From SG8-41 sp035259205 (GTDB lineage: Bacteria; Pseudomonadota; Gammaproteobacteria; Burkholderiales; SG8-41): a stretch of 33,553 nucleotides of DNA. Both the position numbers and the translations under genes were made by a program. Where the stretch lies: contig DATFWO010000252.1 in the NCBI GenBank assembly GCA_035259205.1, positions 1-33,553 on the forward strand, written 5' to 3'. Of the stretch, positions 23,729 to 31,920 are shown in pieces (position 1 is the first letter of the stretch; every line of letters begins with the position of its first letter). Under the pieces are notes generated by a model. The model had not been told where the DNA came from, ran no database searches, and saw nothing but the letters and a program-made list of their open reading frames with translations.

Positions 23729-24621
23729 AGCTTCTTCCCGAATATGCCTTCCGGCCGCCACAGCAGAACGACGGCCATCAGCATGTAGACGGTCATGCCT
23801 GCAAGTTCCGGCAGCAGCTTCACGCCCGCGATCTCCAGGGTAACGACCTTGCCGAAGGTGTCGACCAGACCGATCAATATGGCCGCCACCAGCGCGCCCT
23901 TGAGCGAGCCGATGCCGCCGATCACGACCACCACGAAGCAGATGATCAGCACCTGGTTGCCCATCCCGGGAAACACCGAAGATACCGGCGCGGCGATCAT
24001 CCCGGCGAATGCGGCCAGCGCCACCCCGAGGGCGAACACCACCCGGTACAGCAGGCGGATGTTGATCCCCAGCGACTCCACCATCTCGCGGTTGACGCTG
24101 CCGGCGCGGATCATCATGCCGAGACGCGTCTTCTGGATGAGCCAGTACAGGCCGATCGCCAGCACCACGCACACCGCGGAGATGGCGAGGCGATATACCG
24201 GATAGCTGAGGTTCTCGGTAAGCGGGACGGACGCGGCGAGCCCGGCCGGGACGGCGACCCCGTGCACGTCGTCGCCCCAGAGAATGCTGCGCAGCTCCTC
24301 GAATATCAGGATCAGGCCGTAAGTCAGGAGCACCTGATAGAGATGGTCGCGGCGGTAGAGCTTGTCGATGAGCAGCCGCTCCAGCAGGAGCCCGAACAGT
24401 ACCGAGAGCACCAGGCCCGACGCGACGGCGAGCCACAGGCTGCCCAGACGCGCGGTGAGAGACCAGGCGAGGTAGGCGCCGAGCATGTAGAAGCTGCCGT
24501 GCGCCAGGTTGATGATACCCATGATGCCGAAGATCAGGGTCAGGCCGGCCGCGCACAGGAACAGTAGCATCCCGTACTGAATGCCGTTCAGGACCTGGAT
24601 CAGGAAGGTATATGCGTCCAT
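23725..24621 (-). CDS. livH: branched-chain-amino-acid-type ABC transporter permease LivH
   Basis: 298-residue inner-membrane permease. Seen are the N-terminal LNGIQYGMLLFLCAAGLTLIFGIMGIINLAHGSFYMLGAYLA region (LivH hallmark, here abridged) and the C-terminal VIGGIGSLKGALVAAILIGLVD. The start at 24621 (MDAYTFLIQ) is preferred to an upstream ATG that would add 18 polar residues. It is translationally coupled to livM. It lies 123 bases behind livK. Confidence 0.9.
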   Translation of the reverse strand: MDAYTFLIQVLNGIQYGMLLFLCAAGLTLIFGIMGIINLAHGSFYMLGAYLAWSLTARLGSLWLAVASGLVLSVLFGLLLERLLIDKLYRRDHLYQVLLTYGLILIFEELRSILWGDDVHGVAVPAGLAASVPLTENLSYPVYRLAISAVCVVLAIGLYWLIQKTRLGMMIRAGSVNREMVESLGINIRLLYRVVFALGVALAAFAGMIAAPVSSVFPGMGNQVLIICFVVVVIGGIGSLKGALVAAILIGLVDTFGKVVTLEIAGVKLLPELAGMTVYMLMAVVLLWRPEGIFGKKL

Positions 24622-24744
24622 CGCGGCACTTGATCCAGGTCGAGTGTCGGCACCGAAGCAGCTATCAGCACGCACCCCGCCTCGGCGGCATATAGCGCCG
24701 GAGACCTTCGGGCGCCAATCGGCTGAGTTGCGAAAGAACTGCGG

Positions 24745-25953
24745 TCAGCCTGCCATCTTGCAGTTGCTGGCGGGCGGGTAATCGAGGTTCTTGATCGCCA
24801 CGCTCGTGACCTTGTTCTCCTTGCCCGCCACCTTGCGCAGGTACATGTCCTGCACCGGGTTGTGGGCGCGGGACATCTTCCACTTGCCGCGCGGGCTGTC
24901 GATCTCCGCCTTTTCCATGGCCGCGATGATTTCCTTCTTCCTGCTGATGTCGCCTTTCACGGCCCGCAGGCCGGCCGCCAGCAGGAGGCCCGAGTCGTAT
25001 CCCTGAACGGCGTATACGTCCGGTGCAATCTTGTAGCTTCTCACGTAGGCCACGCGGAACGCGTTGTTCCTCGGGGTCTCGATGCCGTCGCCGTAGTGCA
25101 GGGTGGTCTCCACACCCTCCCCGGCGTCGCCGGCGGCTTCGAGTATGCCGTCGGTAAGAAAGCCCGACCCGTAGAGCGGTATGCGGCCCTTGAGGCCCGC
25201 GGCCTGGTAATCCCTCAGAAACTTCGCCGCCCCGCCGCCCGCAAAGAATACGAACACCGCTTCCGGCTTGAGCGAAGCGATCTCGGTCAGCAGCGACTGG
25301 AACTCCACGTTCGGAAACGGCAGCCACAGCTCCTTTGCGATCTTGCCCCCGCCCTTGGTAAAGCTGTCGCGGAAGCCCTGGACCGCCTCCTCGCCCGCCG
25401 CGTACTTCCAGCTCAACGTCACCACGTTCTTCACCCCGCGGTCGGCCAGCACCTTGCCCATCGGATAGGTAGTCTGGGCGTTCGCGAACGAGGTGCGGAA
25501 AATATTCGGCGCGCACAGCTCGCCGGTCGCCGCCGCGACGCCGGCGTTGGGGATGATGTGCAGCACCCCGGACTCGCGCGCGATCTTGACCATGCCCATC
25601 TGCACGCCGGAATGCACGGTGCCCACCAGCACGTCCACCTTATCGCGGGTCACCAGCTGATTGGCGCGGTCCGCCGCCTTGGAAGGCTCGGATTCGTCGT
25701 CCAGGGTGACGTACTCGATGTCGCGCCCCCCGAGCTTCCCGCCTTCCTCCTGCACGGCCAGCTTGAACCCGTTGGTGATGGCGACGCCGAGCTGGGCAAA
25801 GGTCCCGGTGTAGGGCAGCATCAGGCCGATTTTCAATTTGCCCGATTGAGCATATGTCCAGCGCGGCGTCAGGCCGGCTGCCGAGATTCCAGCGGTAGCA
25901 GCCACGGCTTTGAGTAGCGCGCGGCGCGTGTCCGACGGCTTGCGGTTGCCCAT
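24745..25953 (-). CDS. livK: ABC transporter substrate-binding protein (LivK type), Tat-exported, probable benzoate or aromatic acid receptor
   Basis: 402-residue periplasmic binding protein of the Peripla_BP_6 type. The signal sequence contains TRRALLKAVAATAG, a twin-arginine motif, with cleavage near TYAQ-SG. The mature protein starts KLKIGLMLPYTGTFAQLG, usual for this family. Length is typical. The ATG at 25953 has a strong GGGAGGGG ribosome binding site. A gap of 240 bases separates it from bclA, containing a lone TAGAACCGGTCTCAAAATG motif. The ligand is inferred from the neighbouring benzoate-CoA ligase and the box genes and is not read from the sequence. Confidence 0.9.
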   Translation of the reverse strand: MGNRKPSDTRRALLKAVAATAGISAAGLTPRWTYAQSGKLKIGLMLPYTGTFAQLGVAITNGFKLAVQEEGGKLGGRDIEYVTLDDESEPSKAADRANQLVTRDKVDVLVGTVHSGVQMGMVKIARESGVLHIIPNAGVAAATGELCAPNIFRTSFANAQTTYPMGKVLADRGVKNVVTLSWKYAAGEEAVQGFRDSFTKGGGKIAKELWLPFPNVEFQSLLTEIASLKPEAVFVFFAGGGAAKFLRDYQAAGLKGRIPLYGSGFLTDGILEAAGDAGEGVETTLHYGDGIETPRNNAFRVAYVRSYKIAPDVYAVQGYDSGLLLAAGLRAVKGDISRKKEIIAAMEKAEIDSPRGKWKMSRAHNPVQDMYLRKVAGKENKVTSVAIKNLDYPPASNCKMAG

Positions 25954-25991
25954 GATCCCCTCCCGTTATGCGTTTCGTAACCGCGATTGTA

Positions 25992-26010
25992 TAGAACCGG
26001 TCTCAAAATG
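25992..26010 (+). repeat. solo terminus of the TAGAACC..TCTCAA element family
   Basis: TAGAACCGGTCTCAAAATG closely matches the terminal sequences at 20703, 20771 and 29007. No inverted partner is found up to 26193. It is either a truncated element or an unrelated use of the same motif, between livK and bclA. Confidence 0.5.
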
Positions 26011-26193
26011 CCACGATTCGACGGAGCTCAGGACCGCGGAGGAACCGTCGGCCCGGAGCACGTCACGGCATCGCGCACATGAACTCGGAACCACCTGGCT
26101 TCCGAAGAATGCGTTTCTCCTCAGCCCAGCGCGATGGCCGAATGATCGGGGATGAAAGACATGTAGCAGGGGCGACAACAGGAGATCCGCACA

Positions 26194-27777
26194 TCACGGT
26201 TTACGGAGCTTGAACCGCTGGATCTTGCCGGTTGCGGTCTTCGGCAGCTCGCCGATGAACTCGATCCACCGCGGATACTTGTACGGCGCGAGCCTGCTCT
26301 TGACGTGCTGCTTGAGCTCCTCGACGAGCGCCGCGGAACCGCTTTGTCCCGGCTTGAGCACCAGGTAGGCCTTGGGCTTGATCAGCCGCTCGTCGTCGGC
26401 CTGGCCGACGACGGCCGCCTCCAGCACCGCCGGGTGGGAGCCGAGCGCCGTCTCCACCTCGAACGGCGAGACGTACATGCCGCTCACCTTGAGCATGTCG
26501 TCCGTGCGCCCGGCGTAAGTGTAGTAGCCGTCCGCGTCCACGGTGTACTTGTCACCGCTGCGCGTCCACTCGCCGAGGAAGGTCGCGTGCGTCTTCACCC
26601 GGTTGTTCCAGTAGTAGGGCGCGCAGGTCGGGCCGTTGATCTGCAACTCCCCGATCTCGCCGGGTTTCACGGGCTGATTTTGCTCGTCAACCACGCGTAT
26701 GCCATAGCCGGGAACCGGCTTGCCGGTGGTGCCGTAGCGCACTTCTCCCGGCCGATTGGAGAGGAAGATGTGCAGCATCTCGGTCGAGCCTATGCCGTCC
26801 AGGATCTCCACGCCATAGCGTTCCGTCCAGCGCTTCCCGATTTCCGGAGGCAGCGCCTCGCCCGCCGATACGCACAGCCGCAGCCCCAATTCCCCTTTCG
26901 CCGGCAGCTCCGGGCTCGCCAGCATGGCCGCATACAACGTCGGCACGCCGTAAAAGATGGTTGGCCGGTGCTCCTTCAGGCATTGGAATACGACGGGCGG
27001 CGTCGGCCGGCCAGCGAGCAGCACGGTGGTAGCGCCCACGGACATCGGGAAAGTGAGTGCGTTGCCCAGGCCGTAGGCGAAAAAGAGCTTGGCCGCGGAG
27101 TACACCACATCGCCCTCGCCGATACCCAGCACAGGCCGCGCGTACAGCTCGGCGGTCTGTATCAGGTGCGAATGCAGGTGCACCGCGCCCTTGGGCGCGC
27201 CGGTGGAGCCGGAGGAGTACAACCAGAAACAAACGTCATCGCAGGTCGTCGGAGCGGGCTCGAACCGGGTGCTCGCCTTCGCCATGAGCTCCGACAGCAG
27301 CAGGTGTCCCTGCCCGCTCCTGCCGGAAACGATGACGTGCTTGAGAAACGGCAACCTGCCGAAGACAGGCGCAAAGACCGGCAGCAAAGCCTCGGATACG
27401 ATGAGGGCGCGCGCGCGGCTGTCACCGAGCATGTACTCGTAATCGGCGGTGGTGAGGAGGGTATTGACCGCAACGGGAACGATGCCCGCTTTGATCGCGC
27501 CGAGAAAAACCGCCGGGAAATCGATGGTGTCGAGATGCGCGAGCAGCACGCGCTGCTCCATTTCGAGCCCAAGGCCGGTCAGGGCGTTCGCGGCGCGATT
27601 CACGCGCTCGGCAAGCTCGCCGTACGTGTAACGCCCGGCTTCGTCGACGTATGCCGTTTTGCGCGCGCGCCCAGCAGCGATGTTGCGCTCGATGAGATCG
27701 TGCGCTGCATTGTAGTCGCGCGGAACGTTGACGTGCGGCGGACTCACGCGATGGTCCGCCACCGACAGGCCTGCCAT
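26194..27777 (-). CDS. bclA: benzoate-CoA ligase
   Basis: 527-residue cytoplasmic adenylate-forming enzyme that activates benzoate to benzoyl-CoA with ATP and CoA. The P-loop-like motif YSSGSTGAPKG is at 187-197, DGIGSTEMLHIFLSN is the family A5 region characteristic of benzoate-CoA ligases, GRTDDMLKVSGMYVSP is the hinge, and the catalytic lysine lies in PKTATGKIQRFKLRK at the C-terminus. The N-terminus (PPHVNVPRDYNAAHDLIERN) and the length also match BclA/BadA. The ATG at 27777 has a strong GGAGGGGGAA ribosome binding site. It heads the minus-strand transporter series, so ligase and uptake genes are probably coexpressed. Related aryl acids such as 2-aminobenzoate could also be accepted. Confidence 0.93.
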   Translation of the reverse strand: MAGLSVADHRVSPPHVNVPRDYNAAHDLIERNIAAGRARKTAYVDEAGRYTYGELAERVNRAANALTGLGLEMEQRVLLAHLDTIDFPAVFLGAIKAGIVPVAVNTLLTTADYEYMLGDSRARALIVSEALLPVFAPVFGRLPFLKHVIVSGRSGQGHLLLSELMAKASTRFEPAPTTCDDVCFWLYSSGSTGAPKGAVHLHSHLIQTAELYARPVLGIGEGDVVYSAAKLFFAYGLGNALTFPMSVGATTVLLAGRPTPPVVFQCLKEHRPTIFYGVPTLYAAMLASPELPAKGELGLRLCVSAGEALPPEIGKRWTERYGVEILDGIGSTEMLHIFLSNRPGEVRYGTTGKPVPGYGIRVVDEQNQPVKPGEIGELQINGPTCAPYYWNNRVKTHATFLGEWTRSGDKYTVDADGYYTYAGRTDDMLKVSGMYVSPFEVETALGSHPAVLEAAVVGQADDERLIKPKAYLVLKPGQSGSAALVEELKQHVKSRLAPYKYPRWIEFIGELPKTATGKIQRFKLRKP

Positions 27778-27811
27778 CTTCCCCCTCCGAGTGAAGACGC
27801 TCCAGGACTAT

Positions 27812-27880
27812 TCTGCCATAGGGCACACGCGAGCTGGACCGGGCGTCTTCGATTGACCGCGTAACCCGCCTCTGCCATAG
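27812..27880 (-). promoter_or_regulatory. direct repeat upstream of bclA, possible control site
   Basis: TCTGCCATAG occurs twice (27812-27821 and 27871-27880), 59 bases apart, within 105 bases of the bclA start. An inverted pair GAAGACGC (27793-27800) / GCGTCTTC (27843-27850) is interleaved with them. On the minus strand each repeat reads CTATGGCAGA and the nearer one is followed by ATAG. No consensus promoter can be named. Confidence 0.3.
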
Positions 27881-27967
27881 TCGGCCGCACTGGCCCCGGA
27901 CAGATCCGAGCACCGGAATGGTCGCACCGGTCTCGATGCCCCATCCGAAATAGCACGAAGGAATCCT

Positions 27968-28033
27968 ATGACCCAGCCTTCCGCTTCGTCGGCCACCCCA
28001 ACCTTCAGCGTCGACTATTGGGAAGGTGAGTAG
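27968..28033 (+). pseudogene. 21-codon open frame, possible 5' remnant or leader peptide
   Basis: ATG with a fair GAAGGAATC ribosome binding site encodes MTQPSASSATPTFSVDYWEG plus E, then TAG two bases before the next ATG. The abrupt stop suggests either the head of a deleted gene or a translated leader that couples to the membrane protein behind it. I cannot assign a family. Confidence 0.3.
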
Positions 28034-28035
28034 CG

Positions 28036-28296
28036 ATGCGCTCGATGCTGATCATAGGGGGAGGCTTGCTGCTGCTGTGTTTTTGCGTACTGGCGGGGCG
28101 GTTGGTCGGAGGTTCCGGCGCGACGGCTCTCGCGGTCAAGGTTTTCATTCCGCTTTGGTTCGCTGTGGCAGCGCTCAACATGTGGATCGGGGTCAGCCGG
28201 GCCGGGTACACGGTCGGCGAAGAGTTGCCTATTTTCGCGCTGATCTTCGCCGTGCCCGCCGCTGCGGCGGGCTTCGTGTGGTGGAAATTCTCTTGA
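28036..28296 (+). CDS. small integral membrane protein, hypothetical
   Basis: 86-residue hydrophobic protein with three predicted membrane segments: residues about 4-22 (LIIGGGLLLLCFCVLAG), 32-52 (ALAVKVFIPLWFAVAAL) and 66-84 (LPIFALIFAVPAAAAGFVWW). It has no recognised domain. A GAAGGTGAG precedes the ATG and also ends the 21-codon frame, so the two may be coupled. It is followed by a short repeat fragment and another membrane protein gene. Confidence 0.6.
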   Translation: MRSMLIIGGGLLLLCFCVLAGRLVGGSGATALAVKVFIPLWFAVAALNMWIGVSRAGYTVGEELPIFALIFAVPAAAAGFVWWKFS

Positions 28297-28301
28297 GTCA
28301 A

Positions 28302-28340
28302 CCGCGGAATCACACGGAAATCACGATTCACCAGTCACTG
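28302..28340. repeat. fragment of the CACGGAA arm plus one CAGTCAC unit (copy 8)
   Basis: CGGAATCACACGGAAAT here matches 17 bases of the right arm of the composite element (21070-21097, reverse complement). It is followed by TTCACCAGTCACTG, an inverted unit of the GTGACTG family, just before the start of the next gene. Confidence 0.5.
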
Positions 28341-28345
28341 TGGTA

Positions 28346-29005
28346 ATGCAGGAGCTGACCAGCTCGCCGCTATTCCTCGCCGCCTTGTTGTTCGGGGTGC
28401 TGGGCGGGATATCGATAATCACGGCGATCTTGGCATTGTTCCAGCTGAAGCTCCTGAGGTCGATCTTCCGCACGCTCATCGGGCTGGCGCTTCTCTCGCT
28501 CGGCTTCCTGGCGGGCACGATCTCGCTCGGCATGATCGGCTATCGCGCGCTCACTCGTGAAGTCGTGGCGGCCCACATCGTCGTGCAACCCACCGGGCCG
28601 CAGCGTTTTACCGCCACGATCCGCTATCCGGACGGCCGGGAAACCAAATACGAGATGGCGGGCGACGAGATCTACGTGGACGCGCACGTGCTGAAGTGGC
28701 ATCCGTGGGCCAACACGATAGGGCTCCACACCGCCTACGAGCTCGATCGCGTGGCGGGGCGCTACCACGACGTCAAGGACGAGCGCTCCGCGCCGCGCAC
28801 TGTGCATGCGCTCGCCCGGGACAAGCCGGTCGATCTCTACGCGCTGCGCCGGCGCCACCCTTTTCTCGCGCCGGTGCTCGACGCCGAGTACGGGTCTGCG
28901 ACCTTCGTGCCGGTGACCCGGCCCGCTCAATTCGAGCTGCGCGTTTCGACCACCGGCCTGCTGATCCGCGACGTGAAGAAGCCGGATGGCGCCGCTGTCA
29001 GGTGA
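28346..29005 (+). CDS. hypothetical membrane protein with two N-terminal membrane segments
   Basis: 219-residue protein that I do not recognise. Two membrane segments lie at about 9-32 and 40-64 (LFLAALLFGVLGGISIITAI and FRTLIGLALLSLGFLAGTIS). A soluble domain rich in beta-strand-like sequence follows (FTATIRYPDGRETKYEMAGDE), with HPFLAPVLDAEYGSATFVP near the end. The soluble domain would be periplasmic or cytoplasmic depending on topology. The ATG at 28346 is used; a GTG six bases earlier is possible. The ribosome binding site is poor. Confidence 0.6.
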   Translation: MQELTSSPLFLAALLFGVLGGISIITAILALFQLKLLRSIFRTLIGLALLSLGFLAGTISLGMIGYRALTREVVAAHIVVQPTGPQRFTATIRYPDGRETKYEMAGDEIYVDAHVLKWHPWANTIGLHTAYELDRVAGRYHDVKDERSAPRTVHALARDKPVDLYALRRRHPFLAPVLDAEYGSATFVPVTRPAQFELRVSTTGLLIRDVKKPDGAAVR

Positions 29006-29006
29006 C

Positions 29007-29174
29007 TACAAACAGTCTCAAAAACGATATTCGAGCCGCAGATAAACACAGATACACGCAGATAGCTGGACAATCGATCTGAACGCTTGCCATGGAACTC
29101 ATCTGCGTTTATCTGCGTTTATCGGCGTGTATCGGCGGCTATATTGCCCTTCATCGTTTTTGAGATGGGCTCTA
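29007..29174. repeat. 168-bp hairpin element of the TAGAACC..TCTCAA family
   Basis: The left end TACAAACAGTCTCAAAAACG (29007) and the right end (29153-29174) are inverted copies. The 13-bp core TCTCAAAAACGAT is perfect (29016-29028 and 29153-29165). Inside, the arms carry short tandem words: CAGATAAACACAGATACACG on the left, and ATCTGCGTTTATCTGCGTTT then ATCGGCGTGTATCGGCGGCT on the right, largely complementary. The whole element could form a long hairpin. It has no gene. Confidence 0.8.
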
Positions 29175-29184
29175 GAACCTAGGC

Positions 29185-30561
29185 ATGGATCCGAGAACCC
29201 GAGTCCTCCTCGAAGGGCCGATCGCTCCGACTTTGCTGCGGCTAGCCGCCCCGAATGTGCTCGTCATGTTCGTGCAGGCTTCCGTGGGGCTGATCGAAAC
29301 CTGGTTCGTGGGCAAGCTCGGAACCGATGCCTTGGCGGGCGTCGCGCTGGTATTTCCGGTGATGATGCTGATGCAAATGATGTCGGCCGGCGCCATGGGC
29401 GGCGGCATCTCGTCTGCGATCGCCCGCGCGCTGGGCGCCGCACGCAGAGCGGACGCCGATGCGCTGGTGCTCCACGCCCTCGCCATCGCCCTGCTGTTCG
29501 GGCTCGTCTTCATGCTCGCCGTGCTGGGCGGCGGCCGATGGCTCTATGGCACGATGGGTGGCAGCGGCGGCGCCCTCGATGCGGCGCTCACCTACTCCAA
29601 CGTGGTGTTCTCGGGGGCGATCCTGGCGTGGATCTTCAATTCGCTGGCGAATGTGATTCGCGGCACCGGCAACATGGCGGTACCGGCCATCGTTACCTGC
29701 GTGGGCGCGGTACTGCTGATACCCCTGTCGCCCTGCCTCATCTTCGGCTGGGGGCCGTTTCCAAAGCTGGGCATCGCGGGAGGCGCCGTCGCGGTAATCG
29801 CCTACTACGGCCTCGGCAGCTGCGCGCTGGCGGCGTATCTGTGGTCCGGACGAAGTATCGTCCGCCCTTCCTTCCGGAGCATGCATTTTCAACGGCCGCT
29901 CTTTCGCGACATCCTGCGCGTGGGCGCAGTCGCCGCTCTGGTCACGATCTCGACCAATCTCACCATCGCGATCGCGACGGGCTTCGTGGGCCGGTTCGGA
30001 TCGGCCGCGATCGCAGGGTACGGCACCGGTTCACGCCTCGAATATCTGCTCATCCCCCTCGTCTTCGGGCTGGGCGCTCCGCTCGTCGCCATGGTCGGAA
30101 CCAATATCGGCGCGGGCCGGCGCGAACGCGCGCTGCGCACCGCATGGATAGGCGCCGCCATCGCCGCCGGGCTGACTGAAGCGATAGGCCTGTGGGCCGC
30201 AGCCTTCCCGCGCGCCTGGCTCTCGCTGTTCGACACCGACCCGGCGATGCTCGACGCCGGGTCGCGCTACCTGCAAGCGGTCGGCCCCGTCTACGGCCTG
30301 TTCGGGCTCGGCATGGCTCTCTATTTCGCCGCGCAGGGCGCCGGGCGGCTCATCTGGCCCCTGATCGCGAACCTGACACGGCTCGCGATTGCGGCGGGGG
30401 GGGGCTGGATCGCCTTGCGCTGGAGCGGCAACGTGACCCATGTTTTTATCGCGCTGAGCGTAGCGCTCGCCGTATTCGGCCTGATCAATGCCGTTGCCGT
30501 CGCAAGTGGCGCCTGGTTCACGGCGGGCCGGACGCATGCCCTGCAAAGCCGCGCTTCGTGA
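29185..30561 (+). CDS. MATE family multidrug/cation antiporter
   Basis: 458-residue inner-membrane exporter with about twelve hydrophobic segments in two MatE repeats. Landmarks are the N-terminal LLRLAAPNVLVMFVQASVGLIETWFVGKLG region (abridged) and VFPVMMLMQMMSAGAMGGGISSAIARALGA. In the second half FVGRFGSAAIAGYGTGSRLEYLLIPLVFGLG and MVGTNIGAGRRERALRTAW match the same elements. Such proteins export organic cations, drugs or metabolites with Na+ or H+. The start codon follows the hairpin element by 10 bases and has no good ribosome binding site. The exported substrate is unknown. Confidence 0.9.
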   Translation: MDPRTRVLLEGPIAPTLLRLAAPNVLVMFVQASVGLIETWFVGKLGTDALAGVALVFPVMMLMQMMSAGAMGGGISSAIARALGAARRADADALVLHALAIALLFGLVFMLAVLGGGRWLYGTMGGSGGALDAALTYSNVVFSGAILAWIFNSLANVIRGTGNMAVPAIVTCVGAVLLIPLSPCLIFGWGPFPKLGIAGGAVAVIAYYGLGSCALAAYLWSGRSIVRPSFRSMHFQRPLFRDILRVGAVAALVTISTNLTIAIATGFVGRFGSAAIAGYGTGSRLEYLLIPLVFGLGAPLVAMVGTNIGAGRRERALRTAWIGAAIAAGLTEAIGLWAAAFPRAWLSLFDTDPAMLDAGSRYLQAVGPVYGLFGLGMALYFAAQGAGRLIWPLIANLTRLAIAAGGGWIALRWSGNVTHVFIALSVALAVFGLINAVAVASGAWFTAGRTHALQSRAS

Positions 30562-30707
30562 GTGGAGCCTGAGCAAGGGAGGCGCCTGTCGCGCACACAT
30601 GCCCGCAACGATGCTCGTGAACTATGTAATGTGCGCGGGATCGCAGTAACATTTCGAGGGTGAAACGAACGCGAACTCAAGACGGCTGCGGCCATCGAGG
30701 AGTAAAC

Positions 30708-31202
30708 ATGAAACCCCTGCGGCATGTCATTTTTCTGGCGCTGTGTCTGGTCTGCGGCCTGGTCCCGGCGCAGGATAAACGCATGTCGTGCGAGGTGCTG
30801 AAGAGCATCGATCTCAAGCCGCTCCTCGGCAAGGACCACGATGCCCCCGTGCCGTTCGGAAAAGCCGCGTGCCGCGTCGAGTCGAAAGGGCCCGGCCGGC
30901 TGGTGATACTGACGGTCGACGAAGAATCCCCCGAGGAGATCAAGAATTTCATGGCCATGGTGAAGAAAGTGAGCACCCAGGAGCGCGCGCAGGAAGTGGC
31001 CGTAACCGCTGAGCCCGCGCTGGGTCCGGAAGCCTTTTCGGTGCGCGAGAAGGGTGAGCAGCGCCAAGTCGAGCTGTACGCGGTGAAAGGCAACCGCTCG
31101 GTCGTGGTGCGGGCGACCTGGGCCGTAGGCACGCCGATAAGCGATGCCGTTTTCAAGCAGCTGCAGGGGGTCACGCAGGCAGTTTTGGCCAAGCTGCCCT
31201 GA
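30708..31202 (+). CDS. secreted hypothetical protein
   Basis: 164-residue protein with a signal peptide (MKPLRHVIFLALCLVCGLVPAQ, in part) and a mature part I do not recognise. It includes SCEVLKSIDLKPLLGKDHDAPVPFG and two other segments (ACRVESKGPGRLVILTV, VELYAVKGNRSVVVRATW) that look like repeated beta-sheet units. It is probably periplasmic. GAGGAG five to ten bases before the ATG at 30708 decides the start over an upstream in-frame GTG at 30660. Confidence 0.65.
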   Translation: MKPLRHVIFLALCLVCGLVPAQDKRMSCEVLKSIDLKPLLGKDHDAPVPFGKAACRVESKGPGRLVILTVDEESPEEIKNFMAMVKKVSTQERAQEVAVTAEPALGPEAFSVREKGEQRQVELYAVKGNRSVVVRATWAVGTPISDAVFKQLQGVTQAVLAKLP

Positions 31203-31212
31203 TACGCCCGAC

Positions 31213-31344
31213 ATGCGCCTGCCCGAGCGCACGGTGCTGGGAATGAAGCTCGGCTACGATCCCGAAGCCGAAGCCGACGCCCGGCGCCAGATGATCGATT
31301 TCCTCGCGAGCGATGGCCTCATCGCGCGCAGCCCAGCCAGATGA
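31213..31344 (+). pseudogene. C-terminal remnant of a dienelactone-hydrolase-like gene
   Basis: The 43-codon frame contains LGYDPEAEADARRQMIDFL, which resembles the last helix region of dienelactone hydrolase family proteins (FGYDPEAA-DARRR-LAFF-type). Nothing of the rest of the enzyme is found: the preceding gene ends 11 bases before it. It may also be a short unrelated peptide; no ribosome binding site is seen. Confidence 0.45.
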
Positions 31345-31414
31345 TGGACTGGGCGGCACCGAACGCTACGAAAAGTTAAACTGTTCCCCGGTTCCCTGAA
31401 AAGGAGTTCATACC

Positions 31415-31828
31415 ATGAAGATCGACGGCAGCTGCCATTGCGGCAATATCACCTACCAGGCCGAGATCGACCCGGAGAAGGTCTCGATCTGCCATTGCAC
31501 CGACTGCCAGACCGGCTCGGGCTCTGGTTATCGCACCAACGTGCAAGCCGAGAAGGGCAGCTTCAAGCTGCTCTCGGGCGAGCCCAAGATCTACATCAAG
31601 AAGACCGCCGAGAGCGGCAATCCGCGCGCCCAGGGCTTTTGCCCCGACTGTGGCACGCCGCTGTTCTCCACGACCGTGACCGACCGCCAGGTGTACGGCC
31701 TGCGCGTCGGGTCGATCCGCCAGCGAGCGCAGCTCAAGCCAAAGAGCCAGGGCTGGTTCCGCTCCGCGATGCCCTGGACCCAGGATATCAGCGCGCTGCC
31801 CAAGTTCGAGAAGCAGCGGCCCGCGTAA
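31415..31828 (+). CDS. GFA/CENP-V domain zinc protein
   Basis: 137-residue protein with the GFA cysteine set: C7-x-C9, C26-x-C28-x-x-C31 and C76-x-x-C79 (SCHCG, CHCTDC, FCPDCG). Sequence around these sites differs from the GFA protein at 4479, so the two are different paralogues. The ATG has a good AAGGAG ribosome binding site at 31401-31406. The reaction is unproven in this branch of the family. A repeat follows 8 bases after the stop. Confidence 0.87.
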   Translation: MKIDGSCHCGNITYQAEIDPEKVSICHCTDCQTGSGSGYRTNVQAEKGSFKLLSGEPKIYIKKTAESGNPRAQGFCPDCGTPLFSTTVTDRQVYGLRVGSIRQRAQLKPKSQGWFRSAMPWTQDISALPKFEKQRPA

Positions 31829-31836
31829 GAGCAAGG

Positions 31837-31920
31837 AAGTGACAGGTGACGACTGACGAGTGACGGACCTTCCGCAGCGCAGGGCTTTTTGCCACCTATC
31901 ACTCATCACCCATCACGACT
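31837..31920 (+). repeat. GTGACTG-type intergenic repeat, copy 9
   Basis: AAGTGACAGGTGACGACTGACGAGTGACGG (31837-31866, in pieces GTGAC x4) is followed by a 26-base centre and the inverted set CACCTATCACTCATCACCCATCACG (31893-31918). It ends directly at the ATG of the reductase at 31921, which therefore has no ribosome binding site. Confidence 0.75.

Noticed and set aside
26305..27864. 519-codon open frame on the plus strand opposite bclA
   Set aside because: Antisense shadow of the benzoate-CoA ligase with no recognisable domain and Arg/His-rich composition.
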